Positions 26,001 to 64,000 of a stretch of 64,000 nucleotides of DNA are shown here, piece by piece. The translations under genes were made by a program, and so were the position numbers. Source of the stretch: Strigops habroptila (lineage: Eukaryota > Chordata > Aves > Psittaciformes > Psittacidae); NCBI RefSeq assembly GCF_004027225.2, contig NC_044296.2, positions 3,082,796 through 3,146,795 on the forward strand. The letters are read 5' to 3'. The notes beneath the pieces were generated by a model, which worked only from the letters and a program-made list of their open reading frames with translations, did not search any database and was not told the origin of the DNA. Position 1 is the first letter of the stretch, and the number at the start of each line of letters is the position of its first letter.

Positions 26001-26322
26001 TCACAGAATCACAGAACGCTTGTGTTGGAAGGGACCTTAAAGCTCATCCAGTCCCAACCCCCTGCCACGGGCAGGGACACCTTCCACTAGAGCAGGTTGC
26101 TCCAAGCCCCTGTGTCCAACCTGGCCTTGAACACTGCCAGGGATGGGGCAGCCACAGCTTCTCTGGGCACCCTGTGCCAGCGCCTCAGCACCCTCACAGG
26201 GAAGAGCTTCTGCCTCAGATCTCATTTGAATCTCCCCTCTGTCGGGTTAAAGCCATTCCCCTTGTCCTGTCCCTACAGACCCTTGTCCAAAGCTCCTCTC
26301 CAGGTTTCCTGTATCCCCTTTA
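26001..26322 (-). mobile_element. CR1 LINE 3' end, minus strand
   Basis: It starts with the reversed terminus (tcacagaatcacagaa), then gttggaagggaccttaaagc, the block with ccctgccacgggcagggaca, and a longer 5' extension (cccttgtcctgtccctacag). It is close to consensus. Confidence 0.93.
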
Positions 26323-26988
26323 CAGCAGCAGGTGAGAAGGGGGCTGTTCTCTCAGAAAACGTGACTTTAGGCTCAGCATCTATGAGCTAATGGCACTGTG
26401 AGGTCTGCAGTATGGCTGTGGTGGGCAGCTATGAGAACAGGCGGTAGGTAAGAGCATGCTGTGCAGAGCAGGGGTTCCGTGAGGGTGATGAGCAAGCCTG
26501 AGGAATCTGGTGATGCTGCTGCCAAGTGCCTCTCTAGCACTTGAGATGAGCCACGCATCCCAGCACCCTGCAGTGCCCACCCTATTTAGCAAAGAACATG
26601 ATGTCCATGGAGCGAGCTGTGTGTTTGCAGCTCTTCCCCCAGTGATAACTTCAGAACTGATAGGGCAGTTTCACGTTGGAGTGGATGAAGAGCAGAAATC
26701 CCGTCACATTGCTGTGTGTACAATGGCCACATAGCTGCCCTCCTGCAGGGTCTGAAATGCTGCTCAGCCCGTTGGCAGGGTCAGGAGGGAGCTGGTACCA
26801 ACGCTGGCGAAGGTGTGGGACATGGCATGACGATAACCCCAACATGGTTATGAAGTGCCATGGCCCCTTTTACAGAGGAAAGAAGTAACCATGAGGGCTG
26901 GTGACTTTCATTCATTCATTAATGCTGTTTGCCAGTAGCACAGACCAGAAATGCTGTTGAGAGTGAAGCAGTGCAGTCATGGGATGCC

Positions 26989-27131
26989 CTGCTCTGCTCT
27001 CTCTGCTCTGCTCTGCTCTGCTCACACTGCTGTCAGTGCTCTGCTCTCACTGCTCTCCCTGCCCTGCTATTACTGCTCTCACTTGCTCTGCTCTCACTGC
27101 TCTCACAGCTCGTGCTGCTTTCACTGCTCAC
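26989..27131. repeat. CTCTG/CACTG pentamer-like low-complexity repeat
   Basis: An imperfect array built from gctct, gctca and cactg-type pentamers. Because the repeat unit has no stop in any frame it produces three overlapping Cys/Ser/Leu-rich frames, none a gene. Confidence 0.85.
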
Positions 27132-27639
27132 AGGCGCTGCATGTCGGGAAGATGTCGGTGGAAGGGCCGGGGGCTGCAGGGGGGGTGCTGCAAGTATTTC
27201 CTCCCACCGGGGAAAGCTGGAAGCAGAAATCTGTGTTTGTATTTATTTCTCTCTCTCAAAGAAGGGAAAAGGACACCTGAGCTCATAATTTGCAAAAGTT
27301 GGATGAGAAACCTGGAAGCTGCCGGGCCCTGCATCTTTAAAAGCAGTTAAATTCCTTTTCTCTGCACTAGGAGGCACCTTGAACCTTCCTCTTGGCCCCG
27401 AGCAGAGCCCATCTGCTTCCTATTACCTTCCCATAAAGCTGCCTCCCCGGCCAAAAAGCCGGGCTTTCAGGGAATTCTGTCTGCAGCCCCGATGTTGAAA
27501 TTAGTAACAGTTGTCATCTGTTTTTCTTTTTTCTCTTCTCTTTTTGCTCTATTGCAGCTTGAATTTTAAACCCCAACCCCATACACCCCTCTCCCCCTTT
27601 TTCCCATGTTTTTCTTGGTGTGGGAAGAGGTGACCTCAA

Positions 27640-28050
27640 AGCCACCATCGGCTCCAGTGGCACCGGCCCCATTCCCCTCATCCCGCCGCCTCTTCCCGGC
27701 CCACGGGTTCACGCGGCGAAAGCCACCTTGGCGCGGGGAGCGGGAGCGTCAGCCGCTTGCGGGGCGCCTGCCAAGGACAACGAATTCCTCGGGAAGGAGC
27801 AAATCGGAAGCGGCCCAAGCGAGGGAGGCACGAGACCGGAGAGGTCACCCCATGGCCTGGACCTCCCCGCAGCCCCTCCATCCCCACTGGTGTTCCACTG
27901 GTCCTGATGTGGACCGGGGCTCCTCAGGCTTGTCCGGTCGCTGCTGCTCCGAAAGCAAAGTCTGACAAATGAGGTGGTGGAAAAGTTCCTATGTATTGAA
28001 GCAGCCGTGGAGCCGCACTCCGCCATGGCAAGGAGGAGAGCACCGGGTCC
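27640..28050. promoter_or_regulatory. CpG-dense patch, candidate promoter/first exon of ADAMTS10
   Basis: CpG dinucleotides are crowded here (especially 27680-27840 and again 27930-28090), unlike the CpG-poor sequence on both sides. The patch lies about 3 kb upstream of the start-codon exon. Birds and mammals often place promoters and non-coding first exons in such islands. No clear GTAAGT/GTGAGT donor lies inside it, so exon limits cannot be given. Nearby strong donor-like sites are at about 28870 and 30256. A pyrimidine tract ending attgcag at 27557 could be an acceptor for a non-coding exon. Confidence 0.45.
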
Positions 28051-30892
28051 TTCTTTTGCAAGACACAAGCTCGTTGGGGTCTCGGAAGTGAAGCGCTGCT
28101 GGAAGGGGCCATGTTTTCCTGGAGGAATCGAAGCTGGGCCCTTCCCCCAGCCTGGCTTATGGGAATTTTGCAGCTGTAATTCCTGACTTGTGCTGCTCCT
28201 TCCCCCAAGCTGGGGGCTGCGGGGTCTTGGCGCCTGCAGCTCCCTCCTGGCCCCTGTTCTGGGGGATGCTGAGGAGCCAGGACTGAAGGGGAAGGGCAGA
28301 GGGGACACGGGGGCACCGCTCACGGCTGCTGCGGCTCAGGGTCGTGGAGAGGCAGAGAAAGGACAGGAAATAACGACAGCCTAGAGGAAGCAGGTTCAAC
28401 AGCTGGAAAACAAGAGAAATTAGTAGTGTGAAGCCCAGGAGAAAATACACTTCAGCTGAGCAGCTTTCTGTCCGCAGACTTTGGAGCCGTGACAGGGTTT
28501 AAAAGCTGGAATCTCAAGCTTTAATAGATGCTGAAAAATGCTGACTTAGGAGAGGGCTGCAGGATGCCCGGCTTTCGTTTCACCTTCTCCCTTTTCCAGT
28601 TCACTTCCCACAGCCCAGCAGGAAGCAGGCACAGAGCAGCCTGCAGCATTCCCAGCACTTGGCCGTGCATTGCCATGGCCCTGGCTCTGCCCTCTCTATG
28701 CTGCAGCCGGTGGGTGATGCTCCAGAGCATGCCGTCACCAGGTGGACATGGCTCATGGACCCACAGTGCTAATCGCAGCATCCTTGAGTCGTGATGGAGG
28801 AAGGCAGAAGAATTCCTGCCCATCCCTCTTGCCTCCACTGCCTGCTTTCCTTTACCTGTTGTGGGTGAGTGGAGCAGCCCAAGATGAGCTATAGAGAGTT
28901 TTTAACCCATCAGGCAGTTTATTCTCACAGTTGCTGATCGTGTGCACAGTCTTTGAAGTCACTGTCATGGGTGTTGTGTCTGGGCTTTGCAGAAACCAAC
29001 CTGGCAAGCGGCACGAGAAGGGACGGGGGAGACCAGCCCCAGGCCTCACTGATGGTCTTTGGCCATTTTTAATTGTAAATAAGCAGTTAAAAATCTTGAC
29101 ATTTAAAATATGGATCTCCAAATTGTGATTTAAGGGTGCTTGGTTGGTCCTCTCAGCATTTTCATATTTTACAAAAGGACTTTGGACAAGGGCTTGAAGG
29201 GACAGGACAAGGGGAATGGCTTTAACCTGACAGAGGGGAGATTGAGATGAGCTCTTGGGCAGAAGTTCTTCCCTGTGAGGGTGCTGAGGCGCTGGCACAG
29301 GGTGCCCAGAGAAGCTGTGGCTGCCCCATCCCTGGCAGTGTTGAAGGCCAGGTTGGACACAGGGAATTGGAGCAACCTGCTCTAGTGGAAGGTGTCCCTG
29401 CCCATGGCAGGGGGTTGGAACTGGATGAGTTTTAAGGTCCCTTCCAACATAAACAATTCCATGATTCTATGATTCTGTGATTCTTCTTTTGCCTCACCTA
29501 TGTAGCCTCCGGCCTGGGATGGGTGTTATTCCGAGCCCCCACAGCACAAATAACATTAACTGCATAGATGGAAAAACAGAAGTCGAAGTAAATTGCAGAC
29601 TCCCCATAAGACACCAGGTGACCCAAGGAGGAACCAGGCTCTCCTGCCCTGTGTTCTAGCCAGTAGTCTTTGCTATTTAAAATACACAAGAGCAGAGCGA
29701 AGCAAGGGTTAACAGCATTATTCCAAGCGTTTCCCTACTGGGATGAGGGCCACACACAAGCTATAGCTATTGACACCTTTGCAAAGAGCACCATCCTCCT
29801 GTCTCCAGCCGAGCCTCATCTTCCCAGCAGCTCAGGAGCTTCTCTCCTGCTGTTCCCCACCGTGTTCCGGCACCATCTGTGAGTTGTAGCTGCGTCTCTG
29901 GTCTGATGTCAGGCTTCAGTATGTATTTATCTGTTGCCTTTGCAGGAACATTTGCATTTTGCTGCTGGGCTGCTCTGGAGCAGAGCATCACCGCTCAGAT
30001 ATTTGGGATTCTCTGGGTGGTGTTTAGGTATGTGCCATATTCGTTGCAGACGTCATCGAATCGCTGGATAGAAACAAAACCCACAGGCTTTATGCAACTC
30101 TCCAGCACTATGTGAGTTTTGTGTCATTGCCTCAGACTGGGTGGAAATTATCTGCAAGCCAAAAATCTTTCACTGAAGCAATTAGCAAATCATTTTAAAT
30201 AACAAATACAATTGGAATCTCACGATCCATTTGTGGATAGGGCTGAGGGTAAGGGTGAGTTCACTGAATGGGCCCTTTGTTTTCAATCACTTTTTTAGGT
30301 TTAGCCAATGCACTCTGAGAGCAAGTGCTCTTCTTTCAGGGCAGCGACAGTCATTAAAGTGTATTTTGAAGCTAGGGAAACTGGAGTAGAGAGGATTTCT
30401 AGATTGCTGCTCACTACCACCCTACTAATGCTTTTGTTTCATGCTCTCCTTTAAGAGATCAGGTAACTGAGACCACATCACTCTTTGGTTTGCACCTCCT
30501 CGGGGGTGTCGACAAAGGGTTCCCATCTATTCTGTGATGTTTGCCTCCGGTATAAGGTGTATACCAGCCCTTTAGCGCCACTGTCAGAGCAGTGCAGGGG
30601 CTGTGCTGGGTGCAGGATTCTCTCCAGGAAAGCACCCGGGTGTGGAGTGTCACTGTAGCAGGATAACGTGGCATTCCAGTGCTGTGAACTGGTGTGGTTA
30701 ATTGTAGTTGCATTCACTTCTCTCTTTCTCTCCCCTTTTTCTTTCTTTCCATCTCACTCTTCCCTTCTCTAAGATCTAAGGCTTTCCTCATTCCCTCTGC
30801 ACACCATTTTCTTCTTTGTGTCATTCTCCTCCATCCTTTGTTGCCCCCTGCCCGTCTCTCCTGTTCACTCATTCCCACTCTCTCCTTCACAG
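28051..30892. other. Proximal upstream region between CpG patch and start-codon exon
   Basis: Apart from the CR1 at 29175-29484 I see no named feature. Donor-like sites occur at about 28870 (GTGAGT), 30026 (GTATGT) and 30256 (GTGAGT). They could belong to non-coding exons but have no independent support. A pyrimidine-rich tract at about 30716-30890 feeds the acceptor at 30892. Confidence 0.45.
29175..29484 (+). mobile_element. CR1 LINE 3' end
   Basis: It runs from aaggactttggacaagggct through the usual gtgctgaggcgctggcacag segment to ccatgattctatgattctgt. It is a recent copy, 5' truncated. Confidence 0.93.
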
Positions 30893-31127
30893 GGGCAATG
30901 CCACCGAGAACCTGGGGTTCAGACTAGCCCATGCTGACCCCGCACAGCACACGGCAAAGACACCGTTGGCTTCGCTGCTTTGGGAGAGCACGGAGCGGCC
31001 GAGGATGCCTGCGGAGGGACCGAGGACTCCTGTCTCTACATAAGCGGTGGCCGAGGGAGAGACATGTTGGGACAGCGCCCTTTCAGCTGGCACAATACTC
31101 CCTGCACTGAGACAAGCATCGCTAACC
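30893..31127 (+). other. ADAMTS10: 5' UTR part of the start-codon exon, with four upstream ATGs
   Basis: A pyrimidine-rich tract (about 30716-30890) ends in ctccttcacag|GGGCAATG, a strong splice acceptor, so this exon is probably internal and preceded by non-coding exon(s). The leader contains upstream ATGs at 30898 (9 codons, stop 30925-30927), 30931 (59 codons, stop 31108-31110), 31005 (12 codons, stop 31041-31043) and 31064 (51 codons, stop 31217-31219, overlapping the main ATG in another frame). The acceptor is inferred from sequence alone. If transcription instead starts inside this exon, the UTR would be shorter. Confidence 0.65.
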
Positions 31128-61548
<30,421 letters not shown>

Positions 61549-61871
61549 GTGAGTGCCGCGCTGAGCAGCGCTGGAGCGGGGCTGTGTGGGGCTTTGCTCT
61601 CCTCCACCCTCTGCAGGGACAGGTCTCGTGGTCCAAGTGCTCGGGTGGGCAGTTAGTCACCATCTCTGCCAGCCCAGGATGCCCGCTTTGTGTTCCTGGT
61701 TGTGCTGCCTCCCTCTCACACAACTATGGATCTGTGAGCATCCCTCCACGTGGCTGGCCCTGGCGCTGGCCCACGACTGTCTTGTTGTGCCGCATGTCCT
61801 AGGTCACTTACCCCTTGTACAATTCCCTGCCAGAAACAATTCCAGCAGCACCAGAGCTGTTCAGCTGCTTT

Positions 61872-62086
61872 TATAGAATCAGAGGATCAACAGGGTTGGA
61901 AAAGATCATCAAATCAACAACTGTTTCCCAGCACTGCCAAGGCCACCACTAACCCATGTCACTGAGGGCCTTGGCTACACGGTGTGTGAACACTTGCAGG
62001 GACAGTGACTCCACCACTGCCCTGAGCAGCCTGTTCCAATGCCTGAGCACCCTTTGGGGAAGATATTTTTCCTAATATCTTCAAGT
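61872..62086 (-). mobile_element. CR1 LINE 3' end, minus strand, different subfamily
   Basis: tatagaatcagaggatcaac, agggttggaaaagatcatca, ccactaacccatgtcactga and cctgttccaatgcctgagca. It is the CR1 type with 'aaccatgtcc...aagtgcc' style tail, distinct from the 13 other copies' main pattern. Confidence 0.85.
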
Positions 62087-63186
62087 CTGTTTCCTTAAGT
62101 GCTGAGGGAGCAGAGGAAGACAGACAAGAAGGGAGTTGTTAGTGGCTAGTACCTGATGGGGAGAAGACAGGGCAGTGCAGGCAGGTAAAGCTTCCAGCTC
62201 CTGCACAGGCAAAAGGGATGGGAACTGGTGGATCCTCCAAAGAGCACAGAACTCCCTCTTCCCAAGGTCAGCCCTCCTGTGTCCTGCAGAAGCATCTAGC
62301 TAGGAGAGAAGGCAGGAGGAGGCCTTTGTGGCAGAAATCTCTTCATAATGAGAAAGAACAGTGTGTCTCCTTCATGAAGTTAATGAACTTGACTGGGGAA
62401 ATCCTTCTCAGCTGTGTAAATAAACACAGCTCCCAGCAGGGCTCCTGCAGCTGGAGCAGATGTGCTGAGGCTGCAGGGGATGGATCAATAGAAATGTAAT
62501 AAAACTGCAAAGCAGTAAGTCAAACAAAGAGCCCAATGGAAGACAGCCCCCAGGCTGGATCTGCTCTTGCTCAGACCTCTCTCTTCCCCACACGTGGCCC
62601 AGTGGTTTGAGTCTAGGGGACAGTTGGCCAGTTGAGCATTGGCCCTTGAATTGTAAGCTGGCTCCGACATGGATTTTTGCTTTGGCTTTCAAAAAAAGCA
62701 CCTTCCTCCCTCTCTGCTTCAGCTTCCTCTTCCATGAAATAAGATGATGAAACCTGTCCCCTTCCCAGGAGGCTGTGAGCATTGGTACAATTGTGTCTTG
62801 AAGGGATTTGGGAGCTCTCTGTCTCAGCTCTCCAGGTTGGCTGTGGGTATTGGTCATGAGGAGCTGTGTTGTTTAGCAGTGATGTTGTAGTTATTCAGTG
62901 TCCTCCTGTGCAGTGGCCCAGGTAGGGAAACTGAGGCACGTTCGCACAAGTAGAGAGGCGCTGGAGGCTGCAGCTCCTCAGGAGCTGGCCAGGAGAATGC
63001 CCATCTCCCAGCTCTGGAGGAATCCAGCACCCACCAGCCAGGATTAGCAGGGTCAGCTCTTCGTGGCATGGGCTGTCCACGCTGGACTCAGATCAGTTGG
63101 GACTGTGGAGGTGGGAAAGTGTCATCACTGTTCCCTTCCACCTATGAACTTCTTTGCCCAAGTCTGGGCACGCGGTCAGGGTTGGG

Positions 63187-63545
63187 GAGACCCGGTTGCA
63201 GACATTCAATACATAAAGGGGGCTTATGAGAAAGATGGAGAGAGACTTTTTACCAAGACCTGTAGCAACAGGGCAAGGGGTGACAGTGCTAAAAGCAAAA
63301 AGGGTAGGTTTAGAGTGGGTGTAAGGAAGAAACACTGTATGATGAGGGTACTTGAGGTGCTGGCACAGGGTGCCCAGAGAAGCTGTGGCTGCCCCATCCC
63401 TGGCAGTGTTCAAGGCCAGGTTGGACACAGGGGCTTGGAGCAACCTGCTCTAGTGGAAGGTGTCCCTGCCCGTGGCAGGGGGTTGGAACTGGATGAGCTT
63501 TAAGGTCCCTTCCAACCCAGACCAGTCTGGGACTCTATGACTATG
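63187..63545 (+). mobile_element. CR1 LINE 3' end, about 360 bp
   Basis: The longest plus-strand copy: gttgcagacattcaatacat, aaagggggcttatgagaaag, agagactttttaccaagacc, then the common ctggcacagggtgcccagag block to gggactctatgactatga. Confidence 0.93.
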
Positions 63546-64000
63546 ACTTCTGCAGCACAAGTACTTGCATCTTCACTTGCCTGCAGGGTTTTGTGATGCT
63601 TGGTGTCAAGGTACATCTGTCGGGGAGGAGGGGAGCATCCCTTCTACTTCCACCCTCTTGATGTTGTAGATCAGGCCTCCGGGAAACAGCCTGCTCTTGA
63701 CTTCTCTTTTCTGCAGGAGTTTTGCTCTCAGGACCCATGTTTTCCCTCTACTGCCCCTGTGCTAGCAGGCATCCCTATCCAGCATTGTGGAGGCAATGAG
63801 GGCTGGCCATCATCTCCCTCACTCCATCCTGGGCTCTTCCAGTGGTGCCCAGAGAGCTCTGGGGTGGCAGGTGTCAGTCCCTCCTGCCCCACTGGCACAA
63901 GCAGCTCCCCAGAATCCATCCCTGTTGCATTCTGCCCTCCAGCTGGTGGCATATCTGCTCTTCAGGTTGCTTTTGGGCACATGTCTGTGCTTTGGGAGCT

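Larger units (their letters stand above)
61549..64000 (+). other. ADAMTS10: Start of intron 14 of ADAMTS10 (runs off the window)
   Basis: At least 2.45 kb. It contains a minus-strand CR1 (61872-62086) and a plus-strand CR1 (63187-63545). The next coding exon is not visible. Confidence 0.8.

Noticed and set aside
26097..26390. Open frame starting [12 protein letters not shown], recurring on different strands (also at 9066, 29169, 36096, 63093)
   Set aside because: It is the translation of the antisense CR1 tail, repeated wherever that repeat lies; not a gene family.
63717..63800. Possible exon 15 after the acceptor-like cttttctgcag
   Set aside because: In the required phase it reads GGVLLSGPMFSLY and does not match the expected GGVK-Cys segment of the cysteine-rich domain.

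Overview
The window is vertebrate nuclear DNA, almost certainly from a bird. It has large introns with GT-AG boundaries and at least 13 recent, 5'-truncated CR1 LINE tails. Many of these end in the avian-type terminus (a run like gattctatgattctatga). I see no bacterial-style operons, no CRISPR array and no recognisable structural RNA gene. I identify one protein-coding gene.

The gene is on the + strand. It is the 5' part of a secreted metalloprotease of the ADAMTS family, best matched to ADAMTS10 (sister paralogue ADAMTS6). I placed fourteen coding exons between 31128 and 61548. Their splice phases all agree and they give a continuous 640-codon reading frame (1,921 nt) with no frameshift or stop. 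The order is signal peptide, prodomain, catalytic zinc domain, disintegrin-like domain, first thrombospondin type 1 repeat and the start of the cysteine-rich domain. The human protein is about 1,100 residues, so the remaining exons (rest of the cysteine-rich domain, spacer, further TSP1 repeats, PLAC) lie beyond base 64000. The exon with the start codon begins at a strong acceptor (30892/30893) and carries a 5' UTR with four upstream ATGs. At least one non-coding exon and the promoter must therefore lie upstream. The best promoter candidate is a CpG-dense patch at about 27640-28050.

Bases 1-27500 hold no coding exon I can support: unique sequence, CR1 fragments, poly-T and GAA tracts, small tandem repeats and a few exon-like stretches. 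The introns hold CR1 fragments, minisatellite-like patches and one unexplained open frame in intron 2 (40236-40446). I found no new multi-gene system. The points most worth checking are the unusual propeptide cleavage sites, the uORF-rich leader, the intron 2 open frame, a long in-frame read-through after exon 2, and the undefined promoter.
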